DNA of 64,000 bases from Ceratodon purpureus (Eukaryota; Streptophyta; Bryopsida; Pseudoditrichales; Ditrichaceae): the NCBI GenBank assembly GCA_014871385.1, contig CM026421.1, positions 22,682,865 to 22,746,864 on the forward strand, in the 5' to 3' direction. Below the pieces are notes generated by a model, which made no database searches, was not told where the DNA came from, and saw only the letters and a program-made list of their open reading frames with translations. The number at the start of each line of letters is the position of its first letter. Position 1 is the first letter of the stretch. The position numbers were made by a program, and so were the translations under genes. Below are positions 1 to 10,647 of the stretch, one piece after another.

Positions 1-59
1 CATTCCTCTGTTGTGCCTTTTCCCCCAGGCCATCTCACCTCATCCCCTCACCTTAGCTG

Positions 60-580
60 CAGCTTTCATTAAGCTTAACTCTTGCACTTCACTCATCTCT
101 GCCATCAAGCTCCATTACCACCACCAGCATTCACAGCCGATTCAATCACCGTCATGATCAGATACATGACCTGATAACTACTGTATTCAATCCCATTGCT
201 TTAAATTCTACACCTACACTTATACACACACTCAACTAACTTAACTTAACTTAACCAAACCTTCCTATTCATCTTTACAGTAGAAATGAGAGACAGTTAA
301 GAAATGGATTTACCTGCAATGAGTTCATCATTGGTGAAAAAAAGCTCTTACAAGTTAGTACGCGCACTCTAGTGTTACAGCGAGCTAAAATGTGGATCTT
401 TGTCAGAGAGGTAAGAAGATTGTGCCATGGATGGAGTCATTATTGGACTCACAATTGTTGCTTTGCTGGACAATGTCTCATATAAAACATTCAACAAAGG
501 TGTTGAAGGATTGTACAAGCCAAAAGGGCAGCTTGAGCAAGCTGTATTTTGCAATATTGTCTGATGTGACGCCATGATAT
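60..580. repeat. Left copy (A) of a duplicated spacer, CesA-upstream part
   Basis: Positions 60-180 align with 16216-16320, which is just upstream of the CesA gene: both contain a CTTTCA-TTAA-CTTAACTCT block, an ATCTCTGCCAT block and a GGCATTCACAGC / ATCACCGTCAT block. Positions 440-560 align with 16700-16820 (GTCATTATTGG, TTGTACAA, CTTGAGCAAGCTGTAT). Both pairs are in the same orientation. The inference is that another CesA-like unit lies, or once lay, to the left of this window. A 43-residue open stretch at 431-560 has a hydrophobic start, but the aligned copy at 16700 has stop codons, so I do not call it a gene. Confidence 0.6.
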
Positions 581-899
581 ATCTCTGCAGCTACAAGTTG
601 CATTGGGATCACTGATTGCGTAATATGTGGAGGAGTTGAGTTGCCTGTGAGTGATACTATCTGTTGTCAAGTAGATGGAAGAAATTACGAGTATCACAGC
701 CTGTGGCGCAATTATGTACAGAAACTGCAACAACTACCGCTCATCAAGCGCCCCGGGGATTGGTTGCGGCAGAGAACTTCACCATGCATGATGCGTGGTT
801 GGATAGACTCTTTAACTCTGGTCACTTGCATAAGTGCAAGACAGAGTTCATGGAACATGAATAACTGTAAACTGTTTTTATTCTCATCCTTAATGGGTT

Positions 900-958
900 C
901 TGTTTTTCTTTTCGTTTTTTTCTTTTTTTTTTCCTTTTTTTTTTCTTTTTTTCCCTCT
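900..958 (+). repeat. Polypyrimidine (T-rich) tract
   Basis: About 55 bases are almost entirely T with interspersed C. A similar T/G-rich tract lies at 4131-4195. This is low-complexity DNA and nothing shows a function. The short open frames running through both tracts are translations of low-complexity sequence. Confidence 0.8.
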
Positions 959-1229
959 TTGGATTTGCTTCTTTGGGTTGGAATATATTTGGGGATACTC
1001 AGACTCAGACACAGCCCTTATTATACGGGCCGACATTCTGACCGCCTTGGTATTTGTGAGCTTTATGGACTTTTATGTACTGCTTTTCCTTTTTACTTTC
1101 CTGCATATTACAGAAGTTTCTTATACTGTATTTTCCTAGATTGGGCTTGTCAAGTACAGAGATTATCATGGAGACCATGGTTTGTCATATGGACGTGTAT
1201 GTATATATGTGTGTCTGACACTGAGTAAT

Positions 1230-2935
1230 AGCATATTCATGAACCAAATACATATGCCATATTAATAATAATGTTCTTTGTGGATAGCCTAAAGTGTGTT
1301 CCCGTGGAACTACCCAACTTGACATTACCAAAAAAATTAAAAAATTAAAATGATGTCAATAAAGTTGAAATTGACGGAAAAATAAGAACAAATTCAAATC
1401 ATTGAATACATGAAATCATTTTTTCCAAAATTCATGTCATGTTCCTTCAAAAGGAAATATATTAGAAGTTTCATCCTCATGGGCCAAGAAGGTAAGGGTC
1501 CAATACAGAGACATGCCTCTAGAATGTGACCATCAAACCTGACTAAGCTATCGCAAATGTAGGCATTAGGAAATTTCAGTTTTATCTTTTTTTGCAACAT
1601 ATTTTACCTTTTAATGTAATTATCAGGTTAAGTGGGTACAAGGAACACATTCTTTACTGAGGTTTACAGCCCGGAGGTAATCACTTGTAATTTTGATTTA
1701 AAAGGATTGTTGGTTTCAAGTGCTAGTAAGGTTCCAAATTAGGCATGATGATTTTGGTGCTGGGCTGCCATTGTCAGACACTCACTTCCTACGCATTCCA
1801 ACACTGGTGGACACCAAGCTATCTCTCAGTTACCCTTATTGAATGATTTGTAGATTCTCATTGCAACTTGCACGGGCAGGGAGAAGTAATTTATATTGGT
1901 ACACTAATAATTCTATTTTTAATTCTGCTTAGCGTGGATCACATTACTTGGAGCAACTTGAATTATTAAAAAAATCCTTTATTATTGTGGGTTACTTCAA
2001 TTGAGAATCCTGCATTATTTGAGCTATATCATGACTCAATGCACTATATGACAACTTAAGTTAGAACATATTCTTGTAAGGCATGCATCATAATGAAAAT
2101 TTAAAACCCACATTATAAGTGTATTTAGCACAAGCTTTGCTACTTGAGCATCACATTATTTGGTAAATCATACCAAGTAGAATTAAAAGTGTAACTTATT
2201 GCAGCTTATGTTATATTATAACACAATAGATTGTTGTGGCTTAATATTTCAATAACATTCCAATACCTAGTATATTTTTACAGAGATGTGAATTTATTTG
2301 ATTTTATCATTATTTAAAAAAAATTAGAACTATATGTTAAATTTATTTAATAAAAACAATCTGAAATTTATTTTTTATATGAGAACTGCACTCCTTGGGA
2401 TGAGCCAGTGTTGATGTGTACTGACCTGCTTGAATGAGGTATGCTGCACGCTGGTCCCCTAACTTAGTGTGCATTTCATCGTACAAGAACATCAACAGGG
2501 CCACTAAATTTGTCCCCTTCGTGATCATTCAACAGAAAATTTGGGGCATTTCTATGATGACTGTCCTCGTGCAAGCAGTCCTTCATCTCCATGGAGGCTA
2601 AGTGCTACACCCAGCTTGACATATGTGCCTTTCTGCCTAGTCCATGAGCCATGACCCATTGAATCCATCCCTCTACTTACTCATCTAATGCACGCTAAAA
2701 TCTTATAGAATTTTTTTCCAAAATCGTTACATATAAGAAAATCAATTATAAATATATTTAAAGAAATTTGGCATTGGATTTTAAATACTCATTGCTTGGA
2801 TACAGTCAATTTGGCACCTGAACCAACACTTGTTTGATAATGTACACTTACATTTATCTATCACAAATACTATTACTAACTCAACACTAAGTTTTTTTAA
2901 AAAATCACCCAAAAATGGCATCTCCAGAACCACTC
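1230..2935. other. AT-rich non-coding stretch
   Basis: I see no supportable exon, RNA gene or terminal repeat here. Composition is AT-rich with short A/T runs. The few open frames are under 70 codons, and none shows a recognisable domain or splice-flanked structure. Confidence 0.5.
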
Positions 2936-2949
2936 TGGGCACTTCAGGG

Positions 2950-3758
2950 TTAACCCTTTAGTGCCCAAGTGACCAGTTTCTGGTCGCTCGTGCATCTAAA
3001 TCTGAATTTCCGGAGAATCTAAGCACCAAAAGGTATCAGTGCCTCCGGGACGGATGTGGGCGTCGGCAATGAGCATCTCATGGAAAAATAATTTTTTGAT
3101 TTGGAGTTGTTACGCTATCATAATACCTATGTCCAAACTACCAAAATACTCCAAATACCTCAAGATATAGCAAATACTTACAAATACAACATATGTACTA
3201 TGTAGTATTCCTTGTGCTTGGGAGTTCGAATCTTGTTTTCTCTTTCGGGATTGTGTTCTCTTGTTCATGTTCCATAAATGTATAAATTTGGATCTTGATC
3301 AATGTACCAACTCTTTTCATATTTTGACGTATAAATTTATTATAGAAATTGTATGCGAACCTCATGTGAGGACTTTAAAATCCTTTCAAAATTTGAATAA
3401 TCATCAGAAGGTGGTATGGAAAATTGTTCCGACAAGGTATTGAAGCTACGAGTCACGTCCAAGTTTTCAAAAAGTAAAAATAAAATAATAAAAAATTGAA
3501 ATGGAGTTCAACAGAGAGTGGTTTGTGTACACATTCAATGGCAATGAAAGTATGCCTTTGAATACAAGTTATAATCTCGCAAATGAACGGTCGGATCTAC
3601 ATGAATTTTTTATAGAATATGTGAAATTGAAGTATGCTCACTTTAGTACGGTTGGATTCTTTGCTGAGAAATCCATTTGTGCAAAAATGGCAGCCATCAG
3701 GAAACACCTCATGAAAAGTGAGTTTCATGGAAAACTGGTCTGGGCACTAAAGGGTTAA
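2950..3758. mobile_element. TTAA-flanked DNA transposon, non-autonomous (T1)
   Basis: TTAA occurs at both ends (2950-2953 and 3755-3758). Inside it are inverted termini CCCTTTAGTGCCCA plus GACCAGTTT; the left end has 3 extra bases between the two blocks. TTAA target duplication and termini beginning CCC are typical of the piggyBac superfamily. The roughly 800-bp interior has one 85-codon frame (3501-3758) that runs into the right terminus and resembles no transposase I know, so the element is probably non-autonomous. The flank just left of the element (2936-2949) reads as a second, outward-facing terminus (GGGCACTTCAGGG), which makes the junction a palindrome around TTAA. Confidence 0.7.
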
Positions 3759-6660
3759 GGGATTCTTATTCCAGTGCTTTTTTTTTGCATTAGCTTGAAA
3801 GAGAAGCACTTTACTTGCTAAGTATCTTCAAATTTACTCAATTTGTGAAGAAATGAAATTACAACTAAATGCGACCGTCATATGTGCAGGGAGGCAAACC
3901 TGACGGCCATGAAGGCACTTGCTCTTGCTCTGGGCTGACGGCCCTGCAGCCCTGCTGGCCATGGCCATACAAACATATCATTTCCCTTCCACTGCCAGGA
4001 ATTTGCCAGAAAGAGGTAGTCAACTCCACCAACACAAATGAATGGGAATCATACTCCCTCACTATACACAGGCTTAAGTGCGTATTACATACGGGTATAC
4101 TCACAACAATGCATGTGGGATATGGGAACTTGTTTTTTGTTTTTGTTTTTGTTTGTTTGTTTTGTTTTTCTTTTTTTCTTTTTTTCTTTTTTTAAATATT
4201 GGGAAGATCTTATACCCGTATTTAATTTAGAATTTATTTTCTAAATAAGGTTTTTATTACAATGATTCAGACAGAAGTGGCATGATATGCTGAATAAGGT
4301 GTAAATTAGTGAAACCCACCGACCTCCCTTACACATGGTTTACGGTAGTTACTCCAAACTTGAAGCTTACTTTACTTGGGGCTTACTACAAGCTTGAACT
4401 TTATTTTAGCAAGTCACTAATTTATGACCATTCGATCTAGGTTAACCTTCATCTAAGGGTCATAGATGATTGGATCAGCGAGGCTATTCCTGTCTATATA
4501 ACAAACAAGTGAATATCTAGAGACTTCTTTGAGGGTATAAAACCATGGGAGTTTCTTGGCCATATGCATCTGTTTACTTGTCTGCTTTGAAAGTAATTCT
4601 AGTTTGCTACATGTGTTTGAGAGATTTTTAGAGCTTGTGAAGTTTTGGTTTATGGTGGTGTGGAGCTGAAGCAAAGTACAACATGGCTGAGTCTGGTGGA
4701 ACTACTAGTCAGGTCCTCTAATTTATGTTTGCAATTAGACTCTTTCATCTCTCCCTTGTATGTTTGGTGTAGGGTTTGATTTCTCTTGTGACTGCAATAA
4801 CTAGCTGTAAAGGGCTGTTGACACCTTGTCTACAAACATAATCCTAACTGTGGTTTTGGTTGTGTTTATGGGGACAGGTGAGGTCCTTTACCTCTGGATT
4901 TTTCTTACTTTACTACACCAACATTCAAGGGATGAGAAGATTTCTGGAGACTCAAACTATTTTGTGTTTGATCTTGTATTGTCAGTTTTAAGACAAACTT
5001 TTCTCTATTATTTGGATTGTTTTGTCATACACTACTATATTGTAAGTAGTGTGTTGATTGAGAATTCTCTGGTGAAAAGCACTATGTGTCTATATTGGTA
5101 ATTTGGAATCACAAGAGAGTGTACAGATTTGTTTAGGTTTGAATTGAGAATGGGCTGATTGAGAATGAAATTTGGTGAGGAAGGTGATAAAAGCTGCCCT
5201 GTAAAGGGATGTCCCGCCCACCCACCTTTAGGGGTAGGGAAGTTTTTTTGGGCAAATGAACGAACTTCATTGCAGAAAGAAAAGTACAATCCTCATCGGA
5301 GGGATATGGGAACTTTGAAAACTCTTGACCTAAAGGACCTCACAACCTAAAGGACTTTGGATGTGTGTCAAGGTAGTGGATTGTGTTCCCGACTGAATTT
5401 CAGGTTTGCACACTTAGGCCTGTGAAAGAAACAATTTATTATTTTTGGAAGCTATGCTAAGCTAGTACAAAGGCATCCAATTTTTTTTTAAAAATAAATG
5501 AATGTTTTTATAAATTTTTATAATTTTTTTAAAATCTGAAAGTATAGAATGGCCATTAACCGTTCATAGGGTCCTTTTTTTGTGAAAAATTGGACTATGA
5601 AAATAGAGCACTTTTGCACCAATCAATAGCACTAAATTTTCCCATGCTTAGACGTGGTTCGAGCACTCTTGGAAACTTTCTGAAACCAGACCGAGTGGTT
5701 TATGGGACCCAAGCCCGAATCTAGGTGTCACCAATATGACCCGCTTGAAAATCGGTCCCACTACCTTGAAGAATCCCTTGTTGGATTTAGGGTTAGAAAT
5801 CATGCTCATCACATTCATCTCATTGCAGAATACATGTGTAACTTGTAATCAAAGAGGTCTCCATGCACCTTTCCATTGTAAAAAAATAATCAAACTTTCC
5901 AGCCTGGATAGGCTTCTGGAAAGACCTGGCAGATTCTACATCAATTAAATTTTTGCCCACTCTGATGATTTTCTAGATTATAAATTACTGCATTATTTCA
6001 TTGTATTGAATTTGTTGACAGAGTGATGCAAAGGTGTGTAAAATGTGGACGCTTGCCACTGGCACATGCCTCAGCTGAAGACATAATTGCTTGCAGCAAT
6101 GCAAGCGGACTCTCCTCAACTTGTTCTGTAACGTGTAGTCTAGAGAAGATGAGTTAGAAGAATTTTTTTCTTCTATTGAGAAAATGTACATAATCTTGAA
6201 ACACAAGATTCTTTCTGAATCCAAATTCTAGTGACCTACCAAGTACGTTAGAACCACGACGCAGCAATATCTGAGAGGTGGGTGTGCATAGTGGCACTGT
6301 TGTACCAGAAACAACCAAACAATCAAACAAAGACTGCAATCATACTTTTGAACTCAAAATTCCAAATGGCCCACAGCAGCTCCGAAGTCACAAGTGAGCC
6401 TCTCATCGCACGACCTACCACTAGGATTCTCATTGGCAACCCTTGTTAGCCTTGTGTGTTGGCTAGCAAGCACCCTGCCCAAGGCAAAAACGCAATCAAT
6501 CGACCTTGCTGTATGAGTTTTGTGATATGATTGGGCTTCAATGAGAGCTATGATCATTCAAAGTTCTCAAACGTACCAAGCTCATCATCCACGGGTATGC
6601 ACATTGTACAACTTGGCAAAGACTACTAATGTTCAACTAACTCACACACAATTATTCTCA

Positions 6661-6770
6661 AGTTAAGTGCCCTATCTTTGTTAAGGAGCCAAACTTAAGT
6701 GAAGATAAACTTAGAATGAACTTAGTTTACGACTTTGTCAAGGAGCCAAACTTAAGTGAAGTTTATAGCA
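6661..6770 (+). repeat. Short direct repeat AAGGAGCCAAACTTAAGTGAAG
   Basis: The motif AAGGAGCCAAACTTAAGTGAAG occurs at about 6680 and again at about 6739, embedded in a diverged duplication of roughly 60 bp. It is a simple local tandem duplication with no visible function. Confidence 0.6.
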
Positions 6771-6786
6771 TGTAAACCTGTTTCAG

Positions 6787-6966
6787 TACGGCAAAATCGG
6801 CCCATTCAAAGGTTTCAAAAAGAAACATGGGAAACTTTCTGAGGATGAGCTTGTATCTTCTGAATGTCCGACTGTGCTACTTGCAGATGTATCCTTGCAG
6901 ATATGCCACTTTGGTCTAAATGCCGCAGTGATTGCAGAATCAGTCAAACTAAGAGTTGCAGTGTAA
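6787..6966 (+). pseudogene. Possible orphan terminal exon (59 codons)
   Basis: After a good acceptor (CTGTTTCAG, ending at 6786) a frame of 59 codons runs to TAA at 6964-6966. It starts YGKIGPFKGFKKKHGKL and includes LSEDELVSSECPTVLL, with a basic stretch followed by an acidic one, so it reads like real protein. There is no initiator methionine, I could not find joining exons upstream, and I do not recognise the family. It could be a relic last exon or chance. Confidence is low. Confidence 0.2.
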
Positions 6967-7650
6967 GTTCAGTCCCTGGTCCCTGGTGTCCCAGGCGCCC
7001 AGCCACACTGGCAAGGCATGTCTGCAACAGTGTTTGAATGGCAACATTTCTGCAAGGAGCGAGTAATCCTTGAACATGGCAACAATTAATTTTTACATAC
7101 ACAAGATGAATTTGGTTACAGAGGAAAACTCAGGATCATAACATTTACAAGTAGATCACCATGGAAACCAACCTTACACATACCATTTGAATCTGTAAGT
7201 TAATTATTCTTCCCATTCCTGACGGTCTCAAGAAATCATCATAATATTATTGTAGAAAGTATCATTGTGCTGCAGAAAATATGGTAAATTAAGTTGAATG
7301 GGTGCTCAGATAGGTCTCGCAAGACTGCATGATAGTATACATACACAAAGCGGTACCCATTTTGCTCTGACAACTTGAGGTGCCTTGGGGTGGATTGACA
7401 AGAAGATAAACTGGAAATACATTATTGAACTCTAAAGCACCAGGAGGCTGCATCCACACTCGAAGCTGTACAAAAGCACACTGAGTACAATATTATACAA
7501 ACCTGGTGGTCCCCAACTGAATATTGGAAACTCAAGTCGGTGCTATTTATATGATTTTAAAAAAAGAAAAAAAAAAGAAAAAAAAATGGGTTCAAAGGTG
7601 GAGCACGTGATGAGCCAATACTAGTTGCTACGGCCACATCAGAGTTGTCA

Positions 7651-8690
7651 GACTGTCTTCATACAAATTCCGTAATACATCCTCATCTTTGATATAATTG
7701 TACCTTTAAAAACTAGGCTCTACTTCACACTAAGTTCTTTGCCTTATGCTTTACTGACCCGGTGCAAATTCAAGGTCATTGTCACAAACTGCCCATTGCA
7801 ACAATGAAACGGTGGTTTTTTTCACTTTATATCGAACAATTTTTATTTTGAAAAGGGAGTAGTTTCTAGCAGCCGAGCATTATAATCTTTTTTGTTTCAA
7901 GGTCATTGTCTTGTCAAACGCTTCTGAATTTTAACCTCAGTCTCAAATTCTCACAGAATTTTCATCTTTGACAGACTCTGCATGTGAAAGAACATGGACT
8001 TGAGAACTTTTAAAAGGACCTTAAGTGATTCTCAAAATCAATATGCCTCATGTATGTGAGCCAAGTACTTTAATGTCGGAAGACATCCTGTGTAATAACT
8101 TTTGACGGAGCAGTAGAAAAGGACCAAATTAAAGGATACGAGTTGCTGCAAGCTTCATCCTGAATGCGTCACCGCGTTTGTACAATTTGGCCACAATGGT
8201 GTTGAAGAAACAAAGCTACAGGGTTCACAGTACAGCCAGTACTCAGCTGGAGGAAAGTGCACTTGCAGCTGTGGGCACTGGGCAGAGCACCCTTAGAGAT
8301 GGAGTTTGTGAGTAGTACTGCCCGATTGTTGCACAGTACTTCTGATGAAATACACAAAGCCTCACGAGCAGTCCTCGTGTTTCAGGACTACTGCGAGATA
8401 GCGAAAGGGTACCAGCGAAATGTTGACGTGATGTGATTAGCGATGACCTTTGGGGTACTTCACAATTTGGGAGAATTACTTGAGCCTCAGTATTCATCGG
8501 TGACGTGAATACATATGTGTTTACGCTTGTGTACAGATTCAGTAACAAGTTGCCCAATCGTTCCTCATCATATGTATGGTGGTCGTAGTCTTATGAAAAT
8601 GCTAGCTCTCAAAGCAGGAGTTGCATCCACATCTTAAGAAATGGAGTATTTGAAGTCTACACCTCTCTCAATGCAATCGTTTATATTTAC
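7651..8690. other. Unassigned intergenic DNA
   Basis: I see no coding exon, RNA gene or terminal repeat that I can support. Small antisense frames at 8169-8557 show no domain and no splice-consistent structure. Confidence 0.4.
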
Positions 8691-8699
8691 TTCCCACAG

Positions 8700-8945
8700 A
8701 TCTAACTCGAGCTTGGAAAAAATGTAGGATTGTTCTTGTCATATGGCAATTGGTTTTAAGTTCTATTTGTACGTGGGTTTTTCTCTTTTCACATAGGCAA
8801 TGTCGACTGGATGTGTTGTTGTTTGCTGACATTTGCTTGCCCTGTCTAGATTTGATATAGAATATTGTCGCTGCATTTGTATCACTAAAGACTTGGACGT
8901 CCCTGGTAATGAATTGGAATGATCTGCTAGGCAGCCTTCAAGAAG
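8700..8945. repeat. Second copy of the CesA 3' flank
   Basis: This stretch aligns with 10310-10595, which lies directly downstream of the CesA stop codon. Both share AGCTTG-GCTGGAAAAAATGTA-type sequence, a CTTGTCA-ATG-CAAT block, TTCTA-T-GTAC, GTTGCTTGTTTGCTTGC-like and GGCAGCCTTCA. It probably marks where an earlier CesA copy ended, or a local duplication of the downstream region. Confidence 0.55.
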
Positions 8946-8972
8946 ATACGAAGAGGCATTATATGCATTTTA

Positions 8973-9054
8973 GACTGGAAAAATTATGTCGGTGCTGACG
9001 AGTGAGAGAGAGGAATTTGTGTGTCGTCAGCACCGACATATTGTTTCCAGTCTT
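8973..9054. ncRNA. Near-perfect 30-bp foldback, microRNA-precursor-like
   Basis: The left arm (8973-9002) and right arm (9025-9054) pair over 30 positions with only two mismatches, at arm positions 11 and 13, around a 22-nt loop (9003-9024). The arms carry GTCGGTGCTGACGA and its complement. Size and near-perfect pairing fit a young plant microRNA or siRNA hairpin. I do not recognise the mature sequence as any conserved plant miRNA. A very small foldback transposon is an alternative. The hairpin lies just beyond the duplicated CesA 3' flank, and the other copy of that flank lacks it. Confidence 0.4.
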
Positions 9055-9059
9055 GACCT

Positions 9060-10300
9060 TGTTTGACACCTCACTCCTTGAATGGTCTTTGAATTATATT
9101 GACAATAGACTTCACACTCATTCACTGTCTTCATGCAAGAGATGCCAGATTAGGCCATCTAAGGTGCCTATTTAAATGAGTATTTATCTCCGTCGATAGG
9201 ATGGTGCTAGCATCAATTTCAATTCCAAATTAAAAAAAGACCAGATTCATATAGATATCTGAAAACAAGAGAACTTACCTCTTCCCCGAAGTCATCATGT
9301 GATGTACTTCGTCACGGAGGCAATCGGTTGACATTGTCAAGATTCTTTAAAAATACAGGAATGGAAGAAGTACGTCGGAAAAATCTGTGCCTGAGTTTGC
9401 ATGCCCTCACAATAGTTGCGCTAAGACCCACATGATTCCAGCCCGAAAACCTCACAGAATCCTCCACCGAGGAGCGATTTAGGCATAGAGAAGTCTCATA
9501 ATCCCGCCTCTGAGCAATCAACTGGATTAGCATGTAATTCTTTCATCCTCCGAAACAACAGAATCTGAGCTCCAGAGCGCAACTTTTTGCTTCCCAGACC
9601 TCAACCTGGCGAACAGAACTCGAAACCCTCTCATGTGGATGAGAGTGAAGCAGACCGACATCCTGATTCCTGACCCCGTCACCACCGACCATAGTATGGC
9701 GGAGAGTACTACGGTACTGCCGATTGTCTGCAGCATGAACAGGAAACTTGTGGTACCATATTATACTTTATCTCTTAAATGCAGACCTGAAGTACTTCAC
9801 ACATTCCAGGAAATAAACCATGACCAAACTCAACTGTGTACTATTGGAATCATACAGATTCCAGCTAAGTGATACAAGTGAACACGATTTACAGCCCCGA
9901 TCAGAATTGTGTAATAAAACTTCCGAGGAAATTACGGATAAAACTCCTGCACAAATGGTCAGGAAACATCATAGGAAATGAAAGAATGATGAGGTGGTTC
10001 ACAAAGAGCATATCATTCACACAACTCAAGCACAGCAACATCTGACAGAGATGTCTTTCCTCCCACCGACCTCATGCACCCACAGTAATTAACTATGTAA
10101 TCAATGACGTCGACAACGCAGCAGCTCAAAATTTTGGATTGACAAGGTACAGATCTCATTCCTGCATTTTAGTATTTTAGCCTGCCCAGATGTGCATGAG
10201 CCAACTTCTTGCCAACGCCTATATCCAGCTGCATCAAGGTTTTCTGAGAAGCTGAGTAGGCGAGACTAATCTGTGAAGAAGTCACATGATTCTTACCTCA
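9060..10300. other. Unassigned DNA between the two CesA 3'-flank copies
   Basis: Base composition is more balanced than in the surrounding AT-rich DNA, especially at 9500-9750, but I cannot assemble a coding model on either strand. There are only short frames without recognisable motifs (for example 9527-9736 on minus and 9633-9872 on plus). Confidence 0.35.
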
Positions 10301-10647
10301 ACACAAAATTTAAGCTCCAGCTTGAGCTGGAAAAATGTAAGTTCGCCCTTGTCACATGACAATGCAACACTATGATATTTCAAATTCTACTAGTACAATG
10401 GATTTTCCTTTCTCTATCGATCTCTGATCTATGCTATGTCCATCTGAGGTACATTTATTATCTACAAACAGTTGCTTGTTTGCTTGCTCTGCCCAGCAAA
10501 ATACATGGGCCGCTCCACTAAACATGACTAGAGAGTATTGGACCAGCTGCCTGCTAATGAAAGAAGAATCTAGTGGCAGGCAGCCTTCACGTTGCTACAG
10601 GGTGACGCTGAAAGAATCCATTATTAAGTTAGAAGAGGGCGATTGGA

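Larger units (their letters stand above)
3880..7650. repeat. Left copy (A) of the duplicated spacer, distal part
   Basis: Collinear similarity to the right copy is seen at 3885-3960 (against about 22588-22640, weak), 5790-5935 (against 22750-22895, including CCAGCCTGG and GACCTGG-AGATTCT), 6480-6580 (against 23560-23660, including CTTCAATGAGAGCTATGATCAT and CAAAGTTC) and 7390-7640 (against 31100-31330, including ACATTATTGAACTCTA and AGCACCAGGAG). All are in the same orientation. No complete gene is recognised. The intervening sequence is diverged or specific to this copy. Confidence 0.65.

Noticed and set aside
431-560. Short frame with hydrophobic start, MDGVIIGLTIVALLDNVSY
   Set aside because: The aligned copy near 16700 is interrupted by stops, so coding is not conserved.
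641-1228. 195-codon frame on plus strand
   Set aside because: It runs through a polypyrimidine tract (Phe/Leu-rich middle). There is no recognisable domain and no codon bias.
3215-3245. GAGTTCGAATC, resembling a tRNA B-box
   Set aside because: No matching A-box or cloverleaf could be drawn around it.
6354-6557. Antisense frame starting MIIALIEAQS, with a similar frame at 23468-23671
   Set aside because: The similarity is explained by the DNA duplication. The frames diverge quickly and have no family match or splice context.
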